Assembly (NCBI GenBank): GCA_019119285.1
Contig: DWXJ01000046.1
Span: forward strand, 1 to 36,772
Direction: 5' to 3'
DNA length: 36,772 bases
Source: Merdimonas faecigallinarum
GTDB lineage: Bacteria; Bacillota; Clostridia; Lachnospirales; Lachnospiraceae
The position numbers were made by a program, and so were the translations under genes. Under the pieces are notes generated by a model that ran no database searches, was not told the DNA's origin, and worked only from the letters and a program-made list of their open reading frames with translations. Below are positions 18,276 to 24,748 of this stretch, one piece after another; position 1 is the first letter of the stretch, and the number at the start of each line of letters is the position of its first letter.

Positions 18276-18968
18276 TTACAGGCCCCTGATTTCCGCCGCC
18301 GGAACATATTCCTTCACTACGTCCAGCGCCTGCCGCATAATATTTTCATTATAAGCGTGGAGCCCGGGCTGGATCAGATCGCCCGAATCCTGAAACTGCT
18401 GCAGAAAATAGCGGTCCGCTCCGCGGATCCACCGGCCGATCGCCTCAAAATCCGAACGCTGGTGATACTCCTGCACCACCGTAGTACGAAATTCATAGGG
18501 CACGTGTCTTTCCATCAGATATGCGACACTCTGCTCCACATTTCCGGTGTCATAGCCTTCAATCCCGATGGTCCGCCCATAATGCTCGCGGGAATTCTTA
18601 ATATCCATTGCCACATAGTTCGCCAGTCCCTCTTCTACGATCCTGCGCAGCTTCTCCGGGAAACTCCCGTTCGTGTCCAGCTTCACCAGATAGCCAAGCC
18701 TCTTGATGCCCGCAAGAAACTCCTCGATCCCGTGCTGGATCAGCGGTTCCCCGCCAGTCACACACACACCGTCCAGAATCCCCTGCCTCTTCTGCAGAAA
18801 CGATAAAATATCCTCCTGAGGGATTTCCGGGTTCTGATGGGTGTCCAGCACAAGCGGCGCGTTATGGCAGAAAGGACACCGGAAATTACAGCCCGCCGTA
18901 AAAACCGTGCAGGCCACCTTCCCCGGGAAATCCAGCAGCGTCAGCTTTTGCAGCCCTTGAATGATCAT
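18276..18968 (-). CDS. nrdG: Anaerobic ribonucleotide reductase activating protein (radical SAM)
   Basis: Uses a 4Fe-4S cluster and S-adenosylmethionine to install the glycyl radical on NrdD. It has 230 residues; the cluster motif CNFRCPFC sits at about 26-33, followed by VCVTGGEPL and the LDTNGSFP strand of radical SAM activases. It is the longer NrdG2-like type rather than the short E. coli form. The open frame continues upstream through a palindromic repeat to 19058, but the ATG at 18968 has GGAGG at good spacing and starts the conserved MIIQGLQKLTLLDFPG. It precedes nrdD in the same direction, and nrdD has its own NrdR-controlled promoter between them. Confidence 0.93.
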   Translation of the reverse strand: MIIQGLQKLTLLDFPGKVACTVFTAGCNFRCPFCHNAPLVLDTHQNPEIPQEDILSFLQKRQGILDGVCVTGGEPLIQHGIEEFLAGIKRLGYLVKLDTNGSFPEKLRRIVEEGLANYVAMDIKNSREHYGRTIGIEGYDTGNVEQSVAYLMERHVPYEFRTTVVQEYHQRSDFEAIGRWIRGADRYFLQQFQDSGDLIQPGLHAYNENIMRQALDVVKEYVPAAEIRGL

Positions 18969-18981
18969 AAACCTTCCTCCT

Positions 18982-19019
18982 TTGGGGACGGGGGATTTCC
19001 AGAAATCCCCCGTCCCCAA
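18982..19019. repeat. Palindromic repeat, copy 2
   Basis: A perfect inverted repeat with 18-base arms (TTGGGGACGGGGGATTTC and complement) around a two-base loop. It lies between the tetR stop and nrdG, ending four bases before the nrdG AAAGGAGG-type ribosome site, the same junction as copy 3. Confidence 0.93.
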
Positions 19020-19025
19020 TCGTTT

Positions 19026-19057
19026 TTTTCCACATTTTATCCACACATTTATCCACA
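19026..19057. promoter_or_regulatory. Three DnaA-box-like sequences between tetR and nrdG
   Basis: TTTTCCACA (19026-19034) and two perfect TTATCCACA boxes (19037-19045 and 19049-19057), all in plus orientation at 11- and 12-base steps. TTATCCACA is the canonical DnaA box. The last one overlaps the tetR stop codon. Binding is not shown; they may be part of a larger repeat. Confidence 0.5.
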
Positions 19058-19651
19058 TTTAAAGTGTTCCAGCATGACCGGCATGTATTTTTTGCTTCGC
19101 TCCTCCAAAGAATACGTGCCGCGATTCAGACACCAATCTGTTACCAAAGCTCTTTCACACATTGAGTAATAGTTAGTGATCTCGCTTGCGCTCATATCAG
19201 AAGATAATTCTCCTCTTTTCTGCCCTTCTTCCACAATTTTTACTACAAGTTTGTAATATTTTCTGTTATGATCCAGCAGATTTCTCTGTCCCTGCGAAAC
19301 AAGCTGGGTCGAATACAAGGATGCAAGCAGATCAATGCTGATTTTTTCTTCCATCATAGAATGTGTCTTATAATTCAGATACAATAATTTTTCAAAACTA
19401 TTCATGTCCGGATCCATTGTTTCTTCCAGTTCTGTATAATAATCGTCCAGGATCAGAGACAACGTACTTAGGAGTTCATCTTTCGTATTGAAATAATAGT
19501 AAAATGAACCTTTCGATGTCCCGGATAGTTCGATAATTTCATCAACCGTAGTCCCATTATATCCTTTTTCGTAAAACAGCCGCCATGCTGCTGCGGCAAT
19601 TCTGCTTTTTACATCTTTGTTTTCCACATTTTTTTCCACACCTTTTTCCAT
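19049..19651 (-). CDS. TetR-family transcriptional regulator
   Basis: A 200-residue repressor-type protein. The helix-turn-helix is at about 15-60 (RIAAAAWRLFYEKGYNGTTVDEIIELSGTSKGSFYYYFNTKDELL), with a helical ligand domain after it. The effector is unknown. The first 12 residues repeat Val-Glu-Lys/Asn and are encoded by TGTGGAAAA repeats. The ATG at 19651 has AGGAGG only four bases upstream, and that site abuts a palindromic repeat. The C-terminus reads FKCG, whose codons lie in a DnaA-box-like repeat, so both ends may have been remodelled by repeats. Confidence 0.88.
   Translation of the reverse strand: MEKGVEKNVENKDVKSRIAAAAWRLFYEKGYNGTTVDEIIELSGTSKGSFYYYFNTKDELLSTLSLILDDYYTELEETMDPDMNSFEKLLYLNYKTHSMMEEKISIDLLASLYSTQLVSQGQRNLLDHNRKYYKLVVKIVEEGQKRGELSSDMSASEITNYYSMCERALVTDWCLNRGTYSLEERSKKYMPVMLEHFKCG
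19620..19640. promoter_or_regulatory. Two DnaA-box-like sequences at the tetR start
   Basis: TTTTCCACA at 19620-19628 and 19632-19640, 12 bases apart and in plus orientation, inside the first codons of tetR. They match the relaxed TTWTNCACA pattern and echo the 19026-19057 group. Confidence 0.4.
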
Positions 19652-19661
19652 CGTTCCTCCT

Positions 19662-19699
19662 TTGGGGACGGGGGATTTTCGAAAATCCCCCGTCCCCAA
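19662..19699. repeat. Palindromic repeat, copy 3
   Basis: A perfect 38-base palindrome without a loop (centre TTCGAA). It starts exactly where the acylphosphatase stop codon ends and finishes at the AAAGGAGG ribosome site of tetR. Confidence 0.95.
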
Positions 19700-19969
19700 T
19701 TATCTTACATAAAAACTTTTTTCGTTCTCCAGTGGAATATCCTTTGTATCAATCCAATCTATGGTAATAAATGGATTATGATTCAATCCCTCCATCAATT
19801 TATGGATCAACGCCTCTCTACCCTGAATTTCCAGCGTGACTGTTCCGTCATACTCGTTTTCTACCCAGCCTGTCAGCCCGAGAGAGTGGGCCAGATGCTT
19901 TGCAGTATATCGAAATCCCACTCCCTGCACCCGGCCATAAAAAGTCATTCTTTTTCTTACTTCTTCCAT
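19700..19969 (-). CDS. acyP: Acylphosphatase
   Basis: Hydrolyses the carboxyl-phosphate bond of acylphosphates such as carbamoyl-phosphate. From the ATG at 19969 it has 89 residues, the usual family size. The signature YGRVQGVGFRYTAK holds the catalytic Arg, and the GWVENEYDGTVTLEIQG motif holds the catalytic Asn. The frame continues upstream from a GTG at 20008, but AAAGGA eight bases before the chosen ATG decides the start. It sits in a chain DUF1848 - acyP - tetR - nrdG with a palindrome in each gap. Confidence 0.93.
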   Translation of the reverse strand: MEEVRKRMTFYGRVQGVGFRYTAKHLAHSLGLTGWVENEYDGTVTLEIQGREALIHKLMEGLNHNPFITIDWIDTKDIPLENEKSFYVR

Positions 19970-19988
19970 GTGATTTATCCTTTTTTCG

Positions 19989-20009
19989 TTTTCCACATTT
20001 TTCTCCACA
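19989..20009. promoter_or_regulatory. DnaA-box-like pair in the acylphosphatase leader
   Basis: TTTTCCACA (19989-19997) and the one-mismatch TTCTCCACA (20001-20009), 12 bases apart, in the untranslated leader between the promoter and the acylphosphatase ATG. Confidence 0.35.
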
Positions 20010-20019
20010 TCTGATTTTT

Positions 20020-20048
20020 ATTGTATATGAAAATGTGGATAAATGCAA
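20020..20048 (-). promoter_or_regulatory. Promoter of acyP-tetR-nrdG with a DnaA box in the spacer
   Basis: Minus-strand TTGCAT (20043-20048) and TACAAT (20020-20025) are separated by 17 bases. The spacer contains a perfect TTATCCACA on the minus strand (20034-20042), directly abutting the -35. The -35 also touches palindrome copy 4. Confidence 0.5.
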
Positions 20049-20089
20049 ATGGGGGACGGGGGATTTCCGGAAATCCCCCGTCCCCCATT
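20048..20089. repeat. Palindromic repeat, copy 4
   Basis: A perfect 42-base palindrome (centre CCGG), with outer bases AATG/CATT and an extra G/C pair compared with other copies. It overlaps two bases of the DUF1848 stop codon and the -35 of the next promoter. Confidence 0.95.
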
Positions 20090-21008
20090 AATCGAACAGC
20101 GACAGCTGATTATCTCTAAGCGAATGTATTTCTTTTTCTGTGATTGTTTCGTCGCCCCGCAGCCTGCCCACCAATAGCGGCGAAGCCGGGTCGTGTTGTT
20201 CGTATTTTTTCCTGGCGCTTGCCGGACTGTGTACTGCGTAGCAGTAAGCGCATCCATTGATGCAGGTGTCGTAGGAACCGATATCTATGCTCTCTATGCA
20301 CCGGCATTCTTTGCGCTGGCCCGGATCTTTTCTGGCATCCAGTTTATAGCCTGCGATTTCCCGGATCTTCTCCCCGTCAATGCAGGCGCCGTGGCGGATC
20401 CCGAACCGCTTCAGATCCAGTTTTTCCGCACAGCTGTATAATGGAAGCTGGTATTTTCCGGCGATTTTTCCCAGGCCTTCCGCCAGTTCTTCGATTTCTT
20501 CCTGCTCCAGCTCCTGGAACGGGCTGTTCCGGTATGCATCTACAAAACTTACGATGCAGCGGGTTGTGGCCCGATGGAGCCACTCGCACATCATTTCAAA
20601 TTTCTCCAGATGATAATCTTTTGTATATTTTTCTGTCAGGAGTATGGGATCGAACCGCCAGTCCATCCGCTCTTTCCCCAGTTCCGCGCTCATCAGCAGG
20701 AATGTAGCCATCGCGTCGGAGATATCCGGCGCTTCCGGCTCCAGATCGGGGCCATAATCTGTGATGGTCATCTGAAAATAGTACCGGTATCCCATCTCGT
20801 CAATTTCCCGCAGATACGGGCGCATCGGTTCTGGATTCTTGCTCCAGAATACGATGCTGTCCACCACATCCGGCGAAAGAGTGATGCGCTGTATCTTTTT
20901 TCGATTGTAGGGGTTTTGCACCAGCACTTCCCCTTCTCTTAAACGATTCATGAACCATTCCGGATATCTGGCCGGAATGTCCGTTCTCCTGCTTGCACTG
21001 ATAATCAT
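20088..21008 (-). CDS. DUF1848 family protein with C-terminal Cys cluster
   Basis: A 306-residue conserved protein matching the DUF1848 pattern: MIISASRRTDIPARYPEWF at the N-terminus, the FWSKNPEPM motif near 75, and a TIM-barrel-like middle. Near residue 240-265 is a Cys-rich segment, CRCIESIDIG, then CINGCAYCYA, which looks like an iron-sulfur site similar to radical-SAM-type clusters, though placed at the C-terminal side. No reaction is established. It heads the chain leading to acylphosphatase, tetR and nrdG, and the stop codon runs into palindrome copy 4. Confidence 0.85.
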   Translation of the reverse strand: MIISASRRTDIPARYPEWFMNRLREGEVLVQNPYNRKKIQRITLSPDVVDSIVFWSKNPEPMRPYLREIDEMGYRYYFQMTITDYGPDLEPEAPDISDAMATFLLMSAELGKERMDWRFDPILLTEKYTKDYHLEKFEMMCEWLHRATTRCIVSFVDAYRNSPFQELEQEEIEELAEGLGKIAGKYQLPLYSCAEKLDLKRFGIRHGACIDGEKIREIAGYKLDARKDPGQRKECRCIESIDIGSYDTCINGCAYCYAVHSPASARKKYEQHDPASPLLVGRLRGDETITEKEIHSLRDNQLSLFD

Positions 21009-21075
21009 CCTACATGTTTCCTTTTATCTTCCTGTTTTTCCGGCGTCTTCCCACCAGTCTTTTAACTGGATTTCC

Positions 21076-21180
21076 CCGGATCGGCCTGCTGTGTGCCGGT
21101 CCTCTAACCGGATTTTCCCGGATCGACCTGCTATCCGCCGGCCCTCTAGCCGAAATTTTTCCGGATCAGCCTGCAGTATT
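21076..21180. repeat. Degenerate tandem repeat, about 42 bases, 2.5 units
   Basis: CCGGATC(G/A)(G/A)CCTGC recurs at 21076, 21118 and 21161 (steps of 42 and 43 bases), with matching GCCGG(T/C)CCTCTA(A/G)CCG between. It fills the gap between the HD-domain gene and DUF1848. The third unit runs into the end of the HD coding sequence, so the array probably grew by duplication of that gene's 3' end. Confidence 0.75.
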
Positions 21181-21682
21181 CCTCATAGGCTCCAACGCCT
21201 GCAAAGCTGTCCTTCAGCGCGTCCCGGACGCCTTTATAATACCAGCCGATCGTTTCTTTGTCTTTCATGCGGAAGCGGTTCCACAGTTCTTCGCCCGCAA
21301 TGGGATAATCCCTGTCAATGTCCCGCATATTGGACAGCTTGTCTGCAAGACCGATCATCTGGACCTCCCGGGGCGCCGTCCGTAAGTGTTCGATCGTAGC
21401 CGTCTTTCTTTCCATCCAGGTTCTGGACTTGTCCTCGCTTTCCTGTGCCACCATGGAAGCCACTCTCTCGGAAAATGTCTGGGCCAGGATTCTCTGGCTG
21501 ACCCCGGAGCAGTCCTCAATGGTGTCGTGGAGAATGGCGGCGCTGATCACTTCCTCATCCGTGGTCATGGTAGACACGATATCCCCCACCTCTATGGGAT
21601 GTACGATATAGGGCCTCTTTGTTCCTTTCCGGAACTGGCCCGCATGGGCCTTTGTCGCAAACTCGATCGCTCTGTCGATCAT
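21146..21682 (-). CDS. HD-domain protein resembling small alarmone (ppGpp) hydrolases
   Basis: A 178-residue single-domain protein like Mesh1 and the hydrolase half of Rel/SpoT. The family removes the 3'-pyrophosphate of (p)ppGpp with a Mn2+ ion. The metal and catalytic residues are in order: His28 (IVHP), His52-Asp53 and Glu56-Asp57 (ILHDTIED), Asp114 and Asn118 (LADKLSNMRD). No synthetase domain is present. It has its own promoter and AGAGGTG ribosome site. Substrate is inferred: some Mesh1-like proteins act on other nucleotides. Confidence 0.85.
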   Translation of the reverse strand: MIDRAIEFATKAHAGQFRKGTKRPYIVHPIEVGDIVSTMTTDEEVISAAILHDTIEDCSGVSQRILAQTFSERVASMVAQESEDKSRTWMERKTATIEHLRTAPREVQMIGLADKLSNMRDIDRDYPIAGEELWNRFRMKDKETIGWYYKGVRDALKDSFAGVGAYEEYCRLIRKNFG

Positions 21683-21711
21683 ACTGCACCTCTTTCTCTT
21701 TTACATAGTAA

Positions 21712-21740
21712 ATTTTAACACCTGGGACTTTTCTTCGCAA
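21712..21740 (-). promoter_or_regulatory. Promoter of the HD-hydrolase gene
   Basis: Minus-strand TTGCGA (21735-21740) and TAAAAT (21712-21717) separated by 17 bases. A plus-strand TATAAT at 21752-21757, without a good -35, may serve the divergent dehydrogenase gene. Confidence 0.6.
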
Positions 21741-21819
21741 TGATTCCGGAGTATAATCTTACTATCCTTATGGCGGGCCGTCTCCCGCTATCAAATAACG
21801 AAAGAACAGGAGTCCTGGT

Positions 21820-22554
21820 ATGTCCATGCAAAATGTACTGATCACAGGAGCTTCCAGAGGCGTTGGCAAAAGTACGGCTGTTGCCTTTGCTTCCCGCGGC
21901 TTCCGTGTGTTTTTAAATTGTAAATCTTCTCTTGCAGATCTTGCAGAGGTAAAAAAGGAAATTCAGGATACCTGCGGCACGCCGTGCCATCTGGTGCCGG
22001 GCGATGCAGGCGATCCACAGGCTGTCCGGCAGATTTTCAAGGAAATCCGTGAGATCTGCGGAGGCGTCGATATCCTGATCAATAATGCCGGCATCTCGCA
22101 CATCGGGCTTTTGATGGATATGACGGATGCCCAGTGGGACGGGATCCTCTCTGCCAATCTGTCTTCCGTCTTCTACTGCTGCCGGGAAGCCATTCCCTAT
22201 ATGGTTTCCAGACATTCCGGACGGATCATCAACATCTCTTCCATGTGGGGATCGGCAGGCGCTTCCTGCGAAGCCGCTTATTCCGCCACAAAGGCCGGCG
22301 TGGACGGGCTGACCAAAGCCCTGGCCAAAGAGCTTGCGCCCAGCGGCATCCCGGTCAACGCCATCGCTCTTGGCGTCATTGACACCCGCATGAACGCCCA
22401 GCTCTCTTCGGAAGAAAGAGAAGCCCTCTGTCAGGAGATCCCTGCCGGACGATTTGGGACCCCCGAAGAAGCGGCCGAACTGATCTATCAGACCGCCTTG
22501 TCCCCGTCGTATCTGACCGGACAGATCATCCGCATGGACGGCGGATTTCTTTAA
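21820..22554 (+). CDS. Short-chain dehydrogenase/reductase (FabG-like)
   Basis: A 244-residue NAD(P)H-dependent oxidoreductase of the classical SDR type, close to 3-oxoacyl-ACP reductases. The cofactor motif TGASRGVG is at 9-16, NNAG at 88-91, and the catalytic set is Asn113, Ser140/141, Tyr154 and Lys158 (YSATK). It ends in the common GQIIRMDGGFL. It stands outside a fatty-acid operon, so a role in fatty-acid synthesis is only one option. AGGAG lies seven bases before the ATG. The only plus-strand gene for some distance, it ends at a shared terminator with exoA. Confidence 0.9.
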   Translation: MSMQNVLITGASRGVGKSTAVAFASRGFRVFLNCKSSLADLAEVKKEIQDTCGTPCHLVPGDAGDPQAVRQIFKEIREICGGVDILINNAGISHIGLLMDMTDAQWDGILSANLSSVFYCCREAIPYMVSRHSGRIINISSMWGSAGASCEAAYSATKAGVDGLTKALAKELAPSGIPVNAIALGVIDTRMNAQLSSEEREALCQEIPAGRFGTPEEAAELIYQTALSPSYLTGQIIRMDGGFL

Positions 22555-22577
22555 GCAATAACAATCCAAATCATCAC

Positions 22578-22608
22578 AAAGAGGAGGCTTAACTTAAGCC
22601 TCCTCTTT
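22578..22608. terminator. Bidirectional terminator between the SDR gene and exoA
   Basis: A fourteen-pair inverted repeat, AAAGAGGAGGCTTA and complement, with a three-base loop. It ends in TTT on both strands. Its right arm includes the last codons and stop of exoA. Confidence 0.8.
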
Positions 22609-23355
22609 CATCTCCAGCACAACCGGACAATGGTCCGATCCATAGATATCTGTCAGGATCTTTGCGTCGATCAGACGGTCTTTGAGACCTTCGGACACGC
22701 AAAAATAATCGATCCGCCACCCGGCGTTCTTTTCTCTTGCGCGGAAACGGTAGGACCACCAGGAATAGATCCCCTCCACATCCGGATAGAAATAGCGGAA
22801 CGTATCAATAAACCCTGCCTCCAGAAGCCGGGTAAATTTTCCTCTCTCTTCGTCCGTAAATCCTGCATTTTTCCGGTTTGTCTTTGGATTCTTCAGGTCG
22901 ATCTCCCGGTGCGCCACATTCAGGTCTCCGCAGAACACTACCGGTTTCTTTTCTTCTAATTTCTTCAGGTACGCAAGAAATGCATCCTCCCACTCCATGC
23001 GATACGGCAGTCTTGCCAGCTCGTTCTGGGAGTTGGGCGTATAGACGGTGACAAAGTAAAAATCTTCATATTCCAGCGTGATCACACGCCCTTCTTTATC
23101 GTGCTCTTCGATCCCGATGCCGTAAGATACGTCCATCGGTTCCTTTTTGGTAAAGATGGCGGTTCCGGAATATCCTTTGCGCTCCGCATAGTTCCAGTAC
23201 TGAAAATATCCGGGCGTATCCAGTTCCAACTGACCTGCCTGCATCTTTGACTCCTGGATACAGAAAATATCTGCGTCCAGTTCCCGGAACACTTCCAGAA
23301 ATCCCTTCTGCACGCAGGCGCGCAGTCCATTTACATTCCAAGAAACAAACTTCAT
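22594..23355 (-). CDS. exoA: Exodeoxyribonuclease III
   Basis: AP endonuclease and 3'-5' exonuclease of base-excision repair. It has 253 residues, as expected. Visible motifs: MKFVSWNVNGLRA at the N-terminus, the metal-binding Glu in CIQESKM, GDLNVAH with catalytic Asp and Asn, and the final SDHCPVVL with the Asp-His pair. GGAGGAGG precedes the ATG. It lies 52 bases downstream of the second truA and probably shares the nrdR transcript. Confidence 0.96.
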   Translation of the reverse strand: MKFVSWNVNGLRACVQKGFLEVFRELDADIFCIQESKMQAGQLELDTPGYFQYWNYAERKGYSGTAIFTKKEPMDVSYGIGIEEHDKEGRVITLEYEDFYFVTVYTPNSQNELARLPYRMEWEDAFLAYLKKLEEKKPVVFCGDLNVAHREIDLKNPKTNRKNAGFTDEERGKFTRLLEAGFIDTFRYFYPDVEGIYSWWSYRFRAREKNAGWRIDYFCVSEGLKDRLIDAKILTDIYGSDHCPVVLEMKEEA

Positions 23356-23407
23356 TGGTCCTCCTCCGGATCCATGCCATTTATCCGAATCCGTTCTCTT
23401 TCACTCT

Positions 23408-24142
23408 TTAATAGTATACTTTACGCAGGAAAAGCCCCCTGGCCGGCGCAAGAAATCCGGCAAGACTTCTGTCCTCTGCCGCGATCACCACAGGAAGCAT
23501 GGCGCCGTCCCGTTTCCCGGTTCCGACTTCCAGAAGCGTTCCCGTCATGATCCGGACCATGTGGTACAAAAATCCGGTTCCGTAATAAGTGATCCGTACC
23601 TTTTCTCCGTTGCGCACGATCTTGATATTCGTAACCCGGCGGACCGGATCTTTACAGTCCTTATCGTCCGTAAAGCTGGTAAAGTTCTTGGGCCCGATCA
23701 GATAATCCGCGGCATTTCGCATAGCCTCGATATCCAGCTTGTGAGGATAATGATAGCAGTGTCTGCGGGAAAATACATCCGGCTTTTCCCGGCAGTCAAT
23801 ATAGTATTCATACTTCTTCCCTTTGGCGCTCTTTCTCGCGTGGAATCCATTCTTTACCAGTTCCGCCTTAACGATGCGGATATCCTCCGGCAGATAACGG
23901 TTCAGGGAATCCTTCAGTTCTTTGGTGTCATAGAGCTTGGACAGCTTCACACTTGCCACCTGCCCTCTGGCATGCACGCCTGCATCGGTCCGCCCGGCGC
24001 CGTCCACGTGCACCCGGTATCCCACCAGTTTTCCAATGCTCCATTCCAGCACAAACTGGATGGTGTTGTCAGTGGTTGCCTGACGCTGCCATCCCTGGTA
24101 TCTGCTGCCATCATAGGAAATGGTTAACTTGTATGTTCTCAT
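23408..24142 (-). CDS. truA: tRNA pseudouridine synthase, second TruA paralogue
   Basis: A 244-residue TruA-family enzyme. The catalytic motif GAGRTDAGVHARG places Asp at 53, and YDGSRYQGWQRQ and FLYHMVRIMTGTL are typical. It differs clearly from the ECF-linked copy in sequence. The ATG at 24142 has GGGTGAG nine bases before it; an upstream ATG at 24166, directly after the nrdR stop, lacks a ribosome site. It follows nrdR by about 24 bases and precedes exoA. Whether it modifies positions 38-40 or other uridines is not known from sequence. Confidence 0.94.
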   Translation of the reverse strand: MRTYKLTISYDGSRYQGWQRQATTDNTIQFVLEWSIGKLVGYRVHVDGAGRTDAGVHARGQVASVKLSKLYDTKELKDSLNRYLPEDIRIVKAELVKNGFHARKSAKGKKYEYYIDCREKPDVFSRRHCYHYPHKLDIEAMRNAADYLIGPKNFTSFTDDKDCKDPVRRVTNIKIVRNGEKVRITYYGTGFLYHMVRIMTGTLLEVGTGKRDGAMLPVVIAAEDRSLAGFLAPARGLFLRKVYY

Positions 24143-24166
24143 CTTTGATATCTCACCCAATTTCAT

Positions 24167-24616
24167 TTACTTCAGTATTTTTTTCAACTCGTCCATAAAC
24201 GTATTCACATCTTTGAACTCTCTGTATACCGATGCAAATCTGACGTAGGCCACCTCGTCCAGCCCCTTAAGCTCTTCCATTACGATCTCGCCGATCTGGC
24301 TGCTGGGGATCTCTTTTGCCTCCATACTGAATATCTTGGTCTCGATCCGGTCTACCGCCGCCTGGATATCCTCTGCGGATACCGGTCTTTTATAACATGC
24401 CCGCAGCACGCCATTTTCAATCTTGTCCCTGCGGTACTGTTCTCTTGTACTGTCTTTTTTAATGACGATCATCGGGATCGTCTCTACTTTTTCATAGGTC
24501 GTAAATCTCTTGCCGCACACGTCGCAGGAACGGCGGCGTCTGATGGAACTGCCGTCATCGGCAGGTCTGGAATCAATCACTCTCGTATCAGGATGATTAC
24601 AATATGGGCATTTCAT
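24167..24616 (-). CDS. nrdR: Transcriptional repressor NrdR
   Basis: Nucleotide-sensing repressor of ribonucleotide reductase genes. It has 149 residues from the ATG at 24616. The zinc ribbon uses Cys3, Cys6, Cys31 and Cys34 (CPYC, CDVC) with the arginine-rich SIRRRRSC DNA-binding strand, and an ATP-cone occupies about 46-136. In-frame upstream residues to 24655 are not supported; AGGA precedes the chosen ATG. Its evident target is the pair of boxes upstream of nrdD about 6 kb away. It has its own promoter and probably leads an operon with truA and exoA. Confidence 0.97.
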   Translation of the reverse strand: MKCPYCNHPDTRVIDSRPADDGSSIRRRRSCDVCGKRFTTYEKVETIPMIVIKKDSTREQYRRDKIENGVLRACYKRPVSAEDIQAAVDRIETKIFSMEAKEIPSSQIGEIVMEELKGLDEVAYVRFASVYREFKDVNTFMDELKKILK

Positions 24617-24690
24617 TCTAGCTTTCGTCCTTTCTATCTTCGCAGATTCATCCACTGAAATTTATTTTCACTTGCATCTGTATAAATATA

Positions 24691-24719
24691 AGTATATCTG
24701 CCCGCCAAACAGAAGTCAA
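24691..24719 (-). promoter_or_regulatory. Promoter of nrdR
   Basis: Minus-strand TTGACT (24714-24719) and TATACT (24691-24696) separated by 17 bases. The stretch TTGACTTCTGnnTGGCGG is shared with the nrdD promoter. No NrdR box was found here. Confidence 0.72.
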
Positions 24720-24748
24720 ACTACTTTTCGGCCTCATTTCTTACTTTT

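Noticed and set aside
18195..18806. Plus-strand 203-codon frame over nrdG
   Set aside because: Antisense to nrdG with its radical SAM motif; it starts inside the NrdR-box region and has no ribosome site.
18969..19058. N-terminal extension of nrdG (and of tetR to 19699) through the palindrome, giving GTGDFRKSPVPK-like peptides
   Set aside because: The residues come from the repeat read in frame; the ribosome sites lie between the palindromes and the true starts.
19026..20042. Chromosomal origin of replication
   Set aside because: DnaA-box-like sites are present, but there is no dnaA, dnaN or other origin-linked gene nearby, no A+T-rich unwinding region, and the boxes overlap coding ends.
21010..21399. 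Plus-strand frames over the 42-base tandem repeat
   Set aside because: Repetitive Pro/Ser/Arg translation from the repeat and the antisense of the HD gene; no supported start.
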